DNA of 64,000 nt. Source: Amblyomma americanum (lineage: Eukaryota > Arthropoda > Arachnida > Ixodida > Ixodidae). The position numbers and the translations under genes are program-made. Shown here piece by piece: positions 1 to 10,737 of this stretch; position 1 is the first letter of the stretch, and every line of letters begins with the position of its first letter. The notes beneath the pieces were generated by a model. That model did not search any database. It was not told the DNA's origin and saw only the letters and a program-made list of their open reading frames with translations. Location of the stretch: contig NC_135502.1 in the NCBI RefSeq assembly GCF_052857255.1, forward strand, positions 188,415,806 through 188,479,805. The letters are read 5' to 3'.

Positions 1-680
1 ACTGCAAATGTGGGGGCATTGTCACAAAACGTCACACCTTGGCAGCAACAGCAGCGATTGAAATGATACTTAAAACATTGATATGTGGACCTGACTTCCA
101 CTAACCTGCAAGATCACAATGAAGATGTGGCTTGAGATGCTGCTCGCTCGTCGGTGCCGCTGCTGCCAATGCGATCGGCCAGTCCAGTGTCGCTGTATTT
201 GTAGCCTTCCGTCGATGTCAGCGCTGGGTGTTGGTCTTAGCGGCGTAGGAAGGCAGCTTCCAGGGTGATAGGCGTCGTTCTTGATCACCAGCGATGCGCA
301 TGTGCCCGAACAGTCAAGGCAGCTCTGTATCTGCAAGATCACAATGAAGATGTGGCTTGAGATGCTGCTCGCTCGTCGGTGCCGCTGCTGCCAATGCCAA
401 CGGCTATATAACCGGAAAATCTACCGTCAACGCTTCTTGGCAGCAGTGGCAGCGGGCACAGCTCTTGCGCTGTATATCTGACCCATTCACTCTGCACATC
501 GCAGGTTTGTGACCTTATATTTACTCTGTCTGTTTTAGTGCACCTTCGCCACTGCTGCTGCTGCTGCTGCCTGATTGTGCTTCCCTGTTACTTTCTGTGC
601 GTAGCCTTTAGCAGCCTCCAGGCACATCAAACTCTTGACAGTGTTGTGTGAAACTTTCTTACCTGCTGTAAACCTCTGAT
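1..680 (+). other. 5' untranslated region of LINE-1 copy, with a duplicated 67-bp block
   Basis: No coding gene is seen here. The stretch leads directly into the ORF1 start at 681. A 67-bp block at 106-172 recurs without a visible change at 331-397, an offset of 225 bp, so the region looks like one and a half tandem monomers. Tandem 5' monomers acting as internal promoters are known for some LINEs; the promoter role here is inference. The boundary with flanking DNA is not defined because the window starts inside the region. Confidence 0.5.
106..397 (+). repeat. Two copies of a 67-bp direct repeat (106-172 and 331-397)
   Basis: Both copies run from CTGCAAGATC to GCTGCCAATGC and appear identical over 67 bases. 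Sequence on either side differs. The 225-bp spacing and position upstream of a LINE ORF1 suggest 5' monomers of the element. Confidence 0.8.
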
Positions 681-1300
681 ATGTCGAAGGCTGCTATTGC
701 AGAGTTAAGGCTTGAATTCGAGGAAAACCTTGCACAGTGTAAACAGGAAATGGAAGATAAAATAGCGGAGCTTAAAGCAACAGTGGAATTCCTCAGTGAA
801 AAGTACGAGGAAAGTAAAGCATTGCTGGAGTCTACGCAAGCAGAAAACGAAAGACTGCGAGAAGAAAACCAATCCCTGAACGCAAAGCATGAGGCCTTCG
901 AAACGAAACTGGAAACTGATGAGGACAGGCTGACTCAGTGTGAGCAATACTCCCGAAATTGCAACTTAGAGATCAAAGGTGTCCCTGTGCGACAAAGCGA
1001 AAATCTTGCAGACATTCTCGGCAAGATTGGCGAAAAGGCCGGAGAGCCAATCGATGCATCAGACATCGAAATTGTGCACCGTGTGCCAGTTGCCAAAAAT
1101 TCTAGCCATAAAAACATTGTTGTCCAGTTTGTACACCGCAAGAAACGTGACGCAGTCTTGGAAAAGGCTCGTAAAGCTAACATTGTGGGAACTGACCTTG
1201 CTCTAGACACTTCTGACACCGTATATGTCAATGAGCATCTGTGTCCTCAGCTGAAAAGGCTCCTCGGAAGCGCGGTGGCGCGAAAACGCGAGGTTGGGTG
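681..1300 (+). pseudogene. LINE ORF1 protein, coiled coil plus RRM-like nucleic-acid chaperone region, truncated
   Basis: The open frame begins at the ATG at 681. Residues about 8-95 form a long Glu/Lys/Leu-rich coiled coil. This is followed by the ORF1p-type sequence EQYSRNCNLEIKGVPV and then NIVVQFVHRKKRDAV. That arrangement matches the L1/CR1 ORF1p plan (Transposase_22-like), a cytoplasmic RNA-binding chaperone that coats the element RNA. About residue 205 the sequence stops matching ORF1 and runs into endonuclease sequence in another frame, so the C-terminus and the start of ORF2 have been deleted. It is not a host gene: the downstream parts belong to the same LINE. Confidence 0.8.
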
Positions 1301-3308
1301 GAAAACATGTTCTCTTTTGTCCATAGCAACCAATTAAAACTAGTTATAGGTGGGGACCTAAATATTAATCTCCTTAAACATAGTACGGCATCACAGGATT
1401 TCACATTACTCCTTGAGTCACACGGCTTCAAGAACGTCATTACAGAGCCAACGCGCATCACAGTAGAATCAGAATCACTAGTAGATATGTTCATCACCCA
1501 CCGTTACATCGACGATATAAAGGCTGGTGTCATTGCGACTAGTATAAGCGACCACTTGCCAGTATATATGTTTTGGAATGCTGATACTCAGAATAAAAGA
1601 AAAGCTATTCTAGAAACGTTCACAGTTGAGGACATATCTCCTAATGCGCTTGACAATTTTCGGACTCAAATTTCCTTAACAAACTGGGACGCCGTGTTGG
1701 AATCTCGCCAAGCAAATGAGGCATATGATATTTTCCTCAATATTTTCAAGCGCGTTTACAGGGATTGCTTTAAAATTAAAAATGTTAGAAAACCTAAAAG
1801 AGTACGGAAGCCTTGGATTACGGCCGAATGCCTTGCTATGATCCGTAAGAAGACATCCATGTATGCGCAATTCATAAAAAATAGGAACCCACCAGACCTC
1901 GCTAATTTTAAAAAGTACAGAAATTTTGTGACGCGCTTTCTTCGAAATGCAAAACAGGTTTATTTTAACAGCCTACTTGGCAGGGCAAATAATCGCACCG
2001 ATGAGCTATGGCGCGCTCTAAATACCATCATGAACCGCAATAAATCGAGAAATGACGATATTCAAGTAACACAAAAGGGAAAAACTCTCGAGGGCCTTCA
2101 ACTCGCAGACGCATTTAACTCCTATTTTGTTAACTTAGTAAAAAGTGGTCATGACGAACATGTGACGAGCTACTTGCGTAATCGTAACGAACATACCGCT
2201 TTTTTTTATCCAACATCTGAGAATGAAATACGTTCGGTCTTTACATCACTAAGCAATAGCAACACAAGAGATATTGATGGTCTTAGACTACATTTTGCCT
2301 GTGCTCAATCACATATACAACTTATGTTTGTCATCAGGTGTATTTCCCGATAGCATGAAACGTGCTAAAGTGACTGTTATTTATAAATCAGGCGATAAAA
2401 ACGCGTTTTCAGACTATCGCCCCATATCTGTCCTTCCCGTTCTCTCAAAACCGCTTGAGAAGTTAGTATTGCTGAGGCTGGACTCATTCTGCAATAAACA
2501 TTCATTAATTTCCCCTTTCCAGTTTGGCTTCCGGAAAGGAATGTCCACAGAGTTAGCCTTACTAACACAAAAAGAAATAATCCTTAAGTCATTTTTGGAT
2601 AAGAAGTTAATAATGGGCATTTTCATAGATTGCACAAAAGCATTCGACAGCTTAAATCACCAAACGTTGATAGCAAAATTAGAATTTTATGGGTTTCGAG
2701 GCATTGCCTTGGAATTTCTCAAGTCATATCTTTCAAACAGAAAACAATGCGTTGCCATAAATAACAATTTTTCTTCTCTAATGAACTTGAATGCAGGCGT
2801 TCCTCAGGGCAGCATATTGGGGCCACAGCTTTTTAACTTGTATATAAGTGATATAGGGAATATAGCCGAGAAATCACAACTTATTGTTTATGCCGATGAC
2901 ACAAGTATTTTTGTTCAGTCAGATAATCCCAGTGATTTGTGCAATAACGTAAATTCGACACTACAAAACTTATACGAATGGAGCAATAGAAATTCCCTGC
3001 AGATCAACAGTGCAAAAACCAAAGCTGTGTTATTTACACCCTATCAAAAGCCAATTATCTACAACTTTAACATTCATATCGGCAATAATCCTATTGAAGT
3101 GGCTTCAGAAGCAAAGACACTTGGTGTGACATTTCATCAGCACTTATCATGGAACACACACGTGCAGCATATATTAACCCATCTTGCCAAAATATCAGGA
3201 GTACTCTGGAGGCTTCGTTATATTTTACCACTGAAATTTAAGCTATTAATATATAACGCGTTGTTCTACGCTCAACTAAATAAGATTTTTTCTCTGCACG
3301 TCACGTAG
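1301..3308 (+). pseudogene. LINE ORF2: endonuclease C-terminal half plus reverse transcriptase, frameshifted
   Basis: From about 1300 the frame shows GGDLNINLL and later SISDHLPVY, the C-terminal motifs of the apurinic-type endonuclease that nicks target DNA. The N-terminal catalytic part is missing. A linker with a KPWIT-type motif follows. Near 2285 a small deletion moves the coding to the frame that starts at 2274, which carries the reverse transcriptase: YRPISVLP, FGFRKG, FIDCTKAFDSLNH, GVPQGSILGP and catalytic YADDT near 2890-2905. The palm motifs are complete. Around 3285 another deletion removes the thumb and the frame stops. RT would copy element RNA at the nicked target site. Confidence 0.9.
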
Positions 3309-4094
3309 TCAACATTCCAAGTGAAAGCCCATTACATAATACCTATTATGAATACAAAATTATACCCTTTCCAGTATTATATGACTTTAACCTGTCGATG
3401 AGATATAAACATAGTTTAAAAACTAATAACAATGCATTTTTGTCTTTATGTAGTTTAAAAAGCCTTTCTGACAGGGGGTATGTATTTCGGAATAAAGGAA
3501 CATGGCACGTGCCATTCACTAGGCTAACACACGGGCTAGATAGCGTCGAAAATCACCTTCCGAGACTATTGAACAAATTATTAATGATGGAGATCGACCT
3601 GCAAACAGCCACTAAATGTAATATAAAACTTCCTTTCATCATCCAGTTTCATGGCGTTTAACAGTGTCAACCATCTTCATAACCAAAAACAGAGCTTTTT
3701 GTAACACGTCATTTCATCCCAGAGTACTGTAGTTGTGTGTATTTGTCTTTACTATTTCTTTTCCCTTATATTCAGGCGAGTTTGTTTATTAACATTGTCA
3801 TTTTTCAGGTCTGCTATCACGCGAGTGTTTGTTGTATTTTTGTTGTATTTTTTTATATTGTAACAAGACTGCATTTGTAACATTATTCATTTCCTGCGCG
3901 AAAATCGCATGTGCTGTGAATTGTTCTCTTTTAAACATTCAACATTTCATGCATAACTGCTGCACAAACTGCCATGTAAAGGGGGTGGGGACCCAGTCAA
4001 GCTTGCCTTAGAGCAGCTTTTTGTCCCCCCCTCCCTGCATTTTTATTTGTACTAAAAATGCAAAATAAAGATTGATTGATTGATTGATTGATTG
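3309..4094 (+). other. C-terminal ORF2 remnant and 3' UTR of LINE-1
   Basis: An 87-codon open segment at 3398-3661 resembles the C-terminal extension that follows RT in CR1/Jockey-like elements (it includes RGYVFRNKGTWHVPF). It is out of frame with the RT. The remaining ~430 bases are AT-rich 3' UTR with AATAAA at 4065 and a terminal (GATT)n tract. Confidence 0.65.
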
Positions 4095-5189
4095 TATCAG
4101 TCAATCTAACATGCAAAATGATCGTAGGCAAGCCAAACTTGGGCGGCCCATGTAATACCCCAGCGGATGCCACATGGGCTCTGCACCGGCTATACAAGCT
4201 GGGCTGAAGCCCTGTAATACCAGCATAGGGTCACGGTGAAGTAGCAGGGCTGCCTGCAGCAAGAACGCGGGCAGGCCCAACTTGGATGACCCACTTAATA
4301 CCCTAGCGGGTCGCACATGGGTCCTGGAGGGGCAAACCGGTGCATGTGTCCATGCTTTGGTAGGTATATGCGTGGGCTAACTTGGTGTAGGCCACCGCTA
4401 TGTGATGATAGGCGGGCTGCCCAAGTTGGGCTTGTCCCTAGTTTTCCTGCACTGAGCCCAAATCGTTTTCAAGTTTGCCCTAATGTTGCCGGCAAGTGAC
4501 ATATGCGGGCTGAACTTGGCAGCATGGGCTCACATTGCCCCATAATTACCAATATGGGGCCCTAATTGGCTTCTCATGGGCCAGCCCAAATTGCCTGCCC
4601 ACATGATGCCCACAAGGGTCCAAGCTGGGCACAAGATGGGCTTCCAAATTAGGGCTGCCCGTCAGGTTTCTGTGTATAGCCCAGTTCTGCATCAAATCAG
4701 CCCTATCACAGACCGCTAAGACCCCCTTCGGTTTTTTTTGGGTTGGGGATGAAAATTAGTTTAGCCCCTTTAGAGCCCATGTTGGACCAACTGGGGTAAT
4801 AGGCGGGCTGCCCAGGTTGCGCTTGCCCCTAGTTTTCCTGCACTGAGCCCAACTCTTTTTCAAGGTTGCCTTAATGTTGCCGGCATGGGACCTGTGTGGG
4901 CTGAACTCACATTGCCCCATAATTACCAATATGGGGCCCTAATTGGCTTCTCATGGGCCAGCCCAAATTGTCTGCCCACATGATGCCCACAAGGGTCCAA
5001 GCTGGGCACAAGATGGGCTTCCAAATTAGGGCTGCCCGTCATGTTTCTGTGTATAGCCCAGTTCTGCATCAAATCGGCTCGATCACAGCCCATTAACGCC
5101 CCATTCAAGATTTTTGGGGATCAAAAGTAGTTTAGCCCTTTTACAGCCCATGTTGGACCAATTGGGGTGATAGGCGGGCTGCCCCTAGT
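4095..5189. repeat. G/C-rich satellite with ~370-390 bp units
   Basis: The phrase TAGGCGGGCTGCCC starts units at about 4409, 4798 and 5169. Each unit then carries GCACTGAGCCCAA, AATATGGGGCCCTAATTGGC and CACATGATGCCCACAAGGG in the same order. Units differ by scattered substitutions and small indels. There is no coding content; many GGGCC/GGCCC words give strong self-complementarity. The third unit is broken at 5190 by a LINE and resumes at 7298. Confidence 0.85.
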
Positions 5190-7297
5190 TTTTTATTTAT
5201 TTATTTATTTATTTCCTCAAGGGTCCAAAAAGGACATTACATGAGGGGTGGGCAAACAAAAGGGTTTTAAATGGATGAATACAGATGGTCTTCGATGGCG
5301 GATTTGAAGCGAACGGGATTGATGATGGTTGCCACTTCGGACGGAAGGTCATTCCAGTCATTGGCTGTTCTAAGGAAAAAAGATTGATGATATGTTTCGG
5401 TGCGGGCTTGTTCAGGGTAGACGGCATTAGGATGACTGTGACGAGAAATCCGATGGGCGCGTGCGAAATGGGGAGGTTCGTGGTGGAAAGTGTGATAAAA
5501 TTTATGATATAAAGAAAGACGGGCGATTTTACGGTGACAGGCCAGTGTAGGAAGATAGCTGTGATTTTAGTGCTGATACGCTAGTGTGATAAGAGTAGTC
5601 CGAGCAAATGAATCTGACAGCACGGTTCTGGACCGCTTCGAGCGTGGTGATAAGGTTAGCATAGTGGGGATCATACGCGGCAGATGCGAACTCTAGTTTA
5701 GAACGTACAAATGTTAAGAAAGAAGTTTTATGGAACTGGGGGCTAAGGAAAGGTTACGACGTAAATACCCTAGAATTTGATTAGCTGAATTAGTGACGTT
5801 GTGAATGTGTAGAGACCAGGTTAAATCTTTACTTAAATGGATACCAAGGTACTTGTACGAGTCAACTGACGCAACAGGAATATTGTTAATAGTATAAGTG
5901 GTACCTTGGTGGTTTCGCCTGCGATGAAAAGAAAGAAGGGACGTTTTAGTACTATTAAGCGACATCAGCCATGTACTGCACCATTCTTCGACGCGTACAA
6001 GATCTTCTTGAAGGGTGGTGATGTCAGATGGATTATTTATTGGGCGGTAGATAACACAATCATCTGCAAATAGGCGGACGTTAGACATTATGTTAAGGGG
6101 TAAATCATTTATGTAAATAAGAAATAGAAGAGGGCATAAAACAGTACCCTGGGGAACGCCAGACAAGACAGGGGAGAGAGATGATGAGTGAGAGTTAGCA
6201 TGAACGAATTGATAGCGATCAGTTAGGAAAGCCCGAATCCAGCCCAGAACTAAGGAATGCAGGTTTAGTCGTGATAGCTTAAGAATTAGGCGCGCGTGAG
6301 GGACTTTGTCAAATGCCTTTTCAAAATCTAGGAATATGGCATCAGTAAGAATGTTACGATCGAGGCATGCATGTATATCATGAAGAAAGAGAGTAAGTTG
6401 TGTTTCGCAGGAACGACCTTTGCGGAAACCATGCTGATTAGGATGAAAAAAGTTGTGCGATGACTGGGGAGTGTGTGAATATATTATATGTTCCATAATT
6501 TTACAACAAACACTGGTTAATGAGATTGGCCTATAGTTACGTGGTGAAGATCGGTTACCTTTCTTGAAGACTGGAATGACCTTCCCAATCCGCCAATCAC
6601 GAGATATTGAGCACGAAGAAAATGACTGCTGAAAGAGGAGAGATAACATGACACTACAATGTTCCCTTGTGTTTTTTAAAGTTTTAGCGTTGATGCCGTC
6701 AACACCGGCAGATGAATTTTTTAAAGCGTCAATGATCTTGGCAATGCCGCGCGGCTCAAAGATAATGGTATCCATTGGTGCATGGAGAAAACAGGGGGCT
6801 TCAGGGAGGTTATTAAGCGGTTCGTGAGTAAATAAAGAGCAAAATGTCTCATTTAAGATATTGGGAACATCTGATTCGGAAACGGGAACTCCAGAATGAT
6901 CTGCCAGGTGAATTATGCTAGAAGTAGAGGGGCTAATAGTTTTCCAGAAGCGCTTTGGATTATCATGCAGCATGTTAGGTAATGTGCTAGAGAAGAAGTT
7001 AATTTTAGTTTTGGCTACCTGAGTGTCATAGCAGTGGTAGTGTAATATTCATTCCAGGCGAGATTCGTGTCTGTCACTTTAGCTGCACGAAATAGTCGCT
7101 TCTTTTTGTTGTTTAGTCTTTTAAGTGTTTTATTATACCATGGGGAACCAGGTCGTTCTTTTATGGTGATAGTCGGAACATGTATGCTTATTAGGCGTTG
7201 CATTTCGGACTTAAAAAGTAACCAATTAGATTCGATGGAGCGAAGCGAAAAACCAGATGTAAAGGTGTTAAGAAAAGTAGCGAGGTCGCGGTTAAGA
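5190..7297 (-). mobile_element. 5'-truncated LINE copy 2 inserted in the satellite
   Basis: The element lies antisense. Its 3' end is the (AAAT)n tract at 5190-5213, read as TTTATTTATT on +. Its 5' end is truncated inside or just after the endonuclease, at about 7297, where satellite sequence resumes with CTGAGCCCAACTCG. Compared with intact units the satellite lost only a few bases at the junction. Confidence 0.85.
5230..7203 (-). pseudogene. LINE reverse transcriptase (ORF2 fragment), two frameshifts
   Basis: Reading the minus strand, a segment at 7203-7015 carries the PWYNKTLKRLNNKKKR linker. A frameshift near 7023 leads into the 419-codon frame at 6973-5714. This holds the full RT palm: NYRPISLTSVCCK, QHGFRKGRSCETQL, IFLDFEKAFDKVPH, SGVPQGTVL and catalytic RLFADDC, then YKYLGIHLSKDLTW. 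Near 5714 a second frameshift moves the C-terminal region (VRSKLEFAS, then NDWNDLPSEV near 5350) to another frame. Function when intact: target-primed reverse transcription. It is close in type to the fragment at 25945-26640 and to the LINE at 49801. Confidence 0.9.
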
Positions 7298-7555
7298 CTG
7301 AGCCCAACTCGTTTTCAAGTTTGCCCTAATGTTGCCGGCAAGGGATCAGTGCGGGCTGAACTTGGCAGCATGGGCTCACATTGCCCCAAGATTACCAATA
7401 TGGGGCCCTAATTGGCTTGTCATGGGCCAGCCCAAATTGTCTTTGCCCACATGATGCCCGCAAGGGTCCAAACTGGGTTAAAAAGGGGTTTCCCAAGCAC
7501 ACATCGCCCACATGGGGCCCAGATGGGCCCTAAATGCTGTGCTGCTTGGGAAAGT
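7298..7555. repeat. Satellite, continuation of the unit interrupted by LINE copy 2
   Basis: Sequence resumes exactly at the CTGAGCCCAACTCG step of the unit and proceeds through the GGGGCCC and CACATGATGCCC words. It ends near TGCTGCTTGGG at 7550. An A15 run follows at about 7570. Confidence 0.85.
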
Positions 7556-7934
7556 ACACTATCGGTTTCAAAAAAAAAAAAAAAACTTACTTCAATTTTA
7601 AGCCGCGCAACCTTCCTTTGTCAGCCTCAGAGATTCGTGGCTACAAGTAGGAAGGAAAATTACGCCAAGGTGGCGTCTCTTGTCCTATGAGTTAGCCACG
7701 CTTGTACTTGCGAGTTTGGCCGGTGGCGGCGATACCTGTAATTTGGTTCTTACTCTTTTCTACCTTACAAGAGCTTTGTTTCCATTAAGAATGGTGTTTT
7801 TGTTATCATGAGGTGATATTCTAACGATACAAGCCAATTTCAATTTCTCCTCAGTGTCTCTTTAAAACGCAGGGGATATGTTCGCTATACAATTTTAGAA
7901 AGGTAATCTTGATCGTTTTCATTTTTGGGGTTCA
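7556..7934. other. Intergenic, nothing recognised
   Basis: Apart from an A-run near 7570 there is no open frame of note and no repeat I can match within the window. Confidence 0.5.
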
Positions 7935-8148
7935 GCCCCCCAAGGTGACTCAGGCTATGGTGGACGCTGTGTTGAAGGGCTGCGGATAATTTCGACCACC
8001 TGAGGCTCTTTCACATTCAGTGACATTGCATAATGCACTGGCCGCTAGCATTTATTCGCCCCCATAAAAATGCGACCGCCGAGGCCTGAACCGAACCTGC
8101 GTCATTCGGATAAGCGAACGAACGCAGTAACCTTTAAGCCATCGCGCC
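7935..8148 (-). mobile_element. tRNA-derived SINE (Ruka-like), antisense
   Basis: Read on the minus strand, the head begins GGCGCGATGGCTTAAAGGTT with a B-box-like GGTTCGGTTCAG, as in a tRNA-derived Pol III promoter. The body then contains CAGGTGGTCGAAATTATCCG, which matches the body of the SINE at 36215-36449 (CAGGCGGTCGAAATTTCCGG) and its following GCCCTTCA and AGCCTGAGT words. Family-level match is from knowledge of tick SINEs; both copies are seen in the window. Confidence 0.75.
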
Positions 8149-8401
8149 TTTTTTTTCTTCTTTAATACCATCTGTACCAATACATATGATCAGCGTCTAC
8201 ATCCCTTGATAAGTAAAAAGTTGGAGCAGAAACCCTAAACCATCGTGCCGGATTCGTCATTGCAGTATATAAGCATGACAAATTCTAAGTGCTTCTCATT
8301 ACACATTGTAACAAATACCCATAATTCCTGGAGCACTGTCCCTCTGCACTGAATAGCTACTGCTAATACTGATCTATGTATGGCCTTACTTATGTTTATT
8401 T
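8149..8401. other. Intergenic, nothing recognised
   Basis: T-rich start, then unique-looking sequence with no open frame or repeat match. Confidence 0.45.
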
Positions 8402-8465
8402 TGTAATGGACTACACCGGCGTCAGATAGCCCGACTCCAGTCAGAAGACGACGAAGACAAGTAGA
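8402..8465 (+). repeat. LTR-like end fragment, inverted relative to the copy at 25875-25942
   Basis: TGTAATGG followed by GGCGTCAGATAG and AGAAGACGACGAAGACAAG is the reverse complement, with scattered changes, of the outer end of the LTR-like block ending at 25942. It is followed by GTGGGTATGTGTCA, a LINE 3' UTR word also seen near 63315. The opposite orientation is not expected for two LTRs of one element. Confidence 0.55.
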
Positions 8466-8479
8466 AGCTGTGGGTATGT

Positions 8480-9110
8480 GTCATTTTTTTGAAGCAAACA
8501 GCTACAGCAACGCCTCAGAGGATCACAGAGATTACGGCTCAGCGTTTCACCAACGAACCCTTGGGACTGCACCCCGCATCGCATTTCACATTTTGGATAT
8601 TAGTTTTCCTCGCAGACGGAGGCGTAGCAGCGAAGCAAAGGAGATATGGACCGGCGTCGAGGCCAAGGCGAGCGACGAGGTGGGTGTGGTGGGCGAGCCG
8701 CAGAAGAGGCGCTGTGCAAGGGAGGCTCAGTGTAGTATCGGTAGGGGGGCACAACAGCGTCGGAACGAGGTGCACGCTGCGTCAGGGGCGGTCGTCATGG
8801 CCTGGAAGCCCACAAGCATAGCAAATGGGGAGATCATCGGCTATGCGCCACAGGTTGGTAGGGTGTCGGCGATACCAGGGGAACGACGAAGACTGCGGAG
8901 GCACGGGCGGTGGCGGAGCAAAAAGAGGAGGGCTGGTGGGACACGCGACTGAGTCACGGCTTTAGCATAGGTGAGTGGCGCAGTAGCAGCAGGAAGCTGA
9001 TGGTCGGTGGCGAGTTTCAGCGATGTGGTACTGAATGACTTGGCGGATAGTTGGCATGAGAGGCGGCATAAGGTTGGGAGGAGAACAGAAGCGGTCCCGA
9101 ACGTGAGGCA
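8480..9110 (-). pseudogene. Ty3/gypsy element H: C-terminal half of gag with broken zinc knuckle
   Basis: The minus-strand translation aligns with the gag of gypsy A (14289-15575). It starts with a segment following the REEVARQLS motif, then APLTYAKAV (APLTYAEAV in gypsy A), then LPICYACGLPGH, the start of a CCHC zinc knuckle that binds the element RNA. The last cysteine codon of the knuckle reads TGA. There are at least two frameshifts. Homology fades below about 8590. It ends abruptly at 9110, at the left edge of the Harbinger element; the N-terminal half of the same gag resumes at 25365. Confidence 0.8.
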
Positions 9111-9113
9111 TAA

Positions 9114-9165
9114 AGCCCCAACTCGATGAACACTTCCGAGGCGTACACGCGAAGCGCCTACGCGC
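9114..9165 (+). repeat. Left terminal inverted repeat of the Harbinger-like element, with TAA duplication at 9111-9113
   Basis: It begins AGCCCCAACTCGATG and ends AGCGCCTACGCGC. It matches the reverse complement of 25313-25364 with two mismatches over 52 bases. Confidence 0.85.
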
Positions 9166-9768
9166 CTAGCGGCGCGCCGCGACGGACGTCGAAAGCGGTG
9201 CGAATCTGCATGGCAAGTTGCTGGCGCGCGCTTGTGCTCGCGTATCGCTCGCGCTGCCGTATCGTTGCTAGACTGCATAGGCTAAAATCGGCCGAAACTT
9301 TTCGACTGCCACTTGAAGCGTTTAGCTTTTTAAAGCGGCAGGAGAAGTAAATCTATTTATAAACTGAATTGTAGTTTGCACAATAGGTTTTTATGCAAAC
9401 GCGCACACATCGCCTCGCAGTTTTCTTCGGTGTTTAGCGTAATCTGCAGCACCATCGACATAGCATCGGTTGGATCCCAGTTCAGCTCTTCGGTATTGCG
9501 CTCCCCTCCAAGCATCATTATTTGCAATAATGCCAGCGATGTGTGCACGAAGACGAGTTTTACTGCTTGTGATAAGAACAGCACTTCAGCTCAATGTGAG
9601 GAGGAGGCAGGAGCGTCGCCAGCGGAGGAGGCACCGCTGGTGGGTTCGGCCCGTGTTCTTGGCGCGCAGGCAAGAAGGCCGATATCACCCTACGGTAAGT
9701 ATCTTCGTTTCCTCTGTAAGTGTAAAAGGTCGGTGTAGAGTATTGAAAAGACATATATCGCAACAGTT
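9166..9768. other. Harbinger left subterminal region
   Basis: It starts very GC-rich (many CGCG words to about 9260), comparable in style to the right subterminal region, then becomes ordinary sequence. No coding exon is recognised. Confidence 0.5.
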
Positions 9769-10018
9769 CGGCGGCTTAGTGGTTAAAACATCCGACCCCT
9801 ATGCCGTAGGCGCGCAGTTCGGTCGCCAGTGCCGCCGGGTACCCACTATGATACACTGGGTACAGAGATCCTTTCCCTCTGGTCTGGTGGTAGGCTTCTC
9901 TGCATTAATCTGCTTGGAAAATGTGCCTTTGACTGCACCTTGTTCAAAGAAGAATGCTTTGTCCCGTGGGGCTATATCATCAATGGTTTGATTGCGTCTA
10001 CACTATGCAGTCACTTAT
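9769..10018 (+). mobile_element. tRNA-derived SINE-like element
   Basis: The head GGCGGCTTAGTGGTTAAAAC resembles a tRNA A-box region and GCAGTTCGGTCGCC a B box about 40 bases on. A ~180-bp unrelated body follows. The layout is that of a tRNA-derived SINE, but no second copy in the window proves it. Confidence 0.5.
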
Positions 10019-10527
10019 AGGTCCCGTAACGACAGCGGACGTGATCTAGCTAACAGGTTAAAGTCACGCAACAGCAAATATTGCTACATTTTGTGGTACT
10101 GTGCAGTGGTACGTGCGGATGGAATTCCAGCAGCAGGTACATTGTCGGCTGTGCACTGTGAGAAAGAAAAGTTCGCCGCTTTTGTAGCTGTGTCCAAAAT
10201 GAACAGCAACTGCCACTCTGTGACAACGAACCCAAACTGAAACAAACATAACTGCTTGGATTTGAGGTGTAATGGTTAAGAAAAAAAGCCAGCTACCAAT
10301 ACGCCATCATACATGTTTTAATGTTCTGTAGTGGTGTCCACACATACCGTTAACATAAGAAGTGACATTCAACAGCGGGAGTGGTTGGGAGGGGTTAGTG
10401 CCAAAAAGGAATGGAGGCTTTGGTACAGGTGGAACTGCAGTGTCGGTAGTTTCTGTTTGATGGGACTAAAATAGCAGTCATGTTCCATCTGAACTGAATG
10501 CTAGGCACTTAGTGCATATATATATAT
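10019..10527. other. Harbinger internal non-coding; ends in the TA tract hit by gypsy A
   Basis: No gene is recognised. The last ~16 bases are a TA dinucleotide run that continues at 15819 on the other side of gypsy A. Confidence 0.5.
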
Positions 10528-10702
10528 TGTAACGGGGGGTTTGTTACGAGGTACTGGGGCGACGGGAACGGCAACGGCAGCAGTCTGGGATCAGATCGGC
10601 AAAAGACACACAAGCGTAGCGCTGGCAAAAACTCTCAAGAACACTGTCACCTCGTCTTCGTCTTTTCAAATCATCCGACGCATCATCTTCTTTAGCCTTA
10701 CA
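10528..10702 (-). repeat. 3' LTR of gypsy A
   Basis: On + it begins TGTAACGGGGGG and ends AGCCTTACA; length 175. It is nearly identical to 15644-15818. Confidence 0.93.
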
Positions 10703-10737
10703 ATCACCCCGGGGACAAGAGGAGCCATCCTGGCGAC

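Larger units (their letters stand above)
1..4094 (+). mobile_element. LINE (non-LTR retrotransposon) copy 1, internally deleted, with ATTG-repeat tail
   Basis: Order of parts: monomer-like 5' region, coiled-coil ORF1, endonuclease C-terminal part, reverse transcriptase, 3' UTR, then AATAAA followed by (GATT)n at 4065-4094. A short tandem tail right after a poly(A) signal fits CR1/L2/Jockey-like LINEs; the clade cannot be fixed by eye. At least three internal deletions or frameshifts (near 1300, 2285 and 3285) make it non-autonomous. Confidence 0.85.

Noticed and set aside
681..1337. Coiled-coil protein as a host gene
   Set aside because: Endonuclease, RT and LINE tail follow on the same strand, so it is LINE ORF1.
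8470..8952. Plus-strand Arg-rich open frame over 8.5-8.95 kb
   Set aside because: It is the antisense of the gypsy H gag remnant, whose zinc-knuckle words are on the minus strand.
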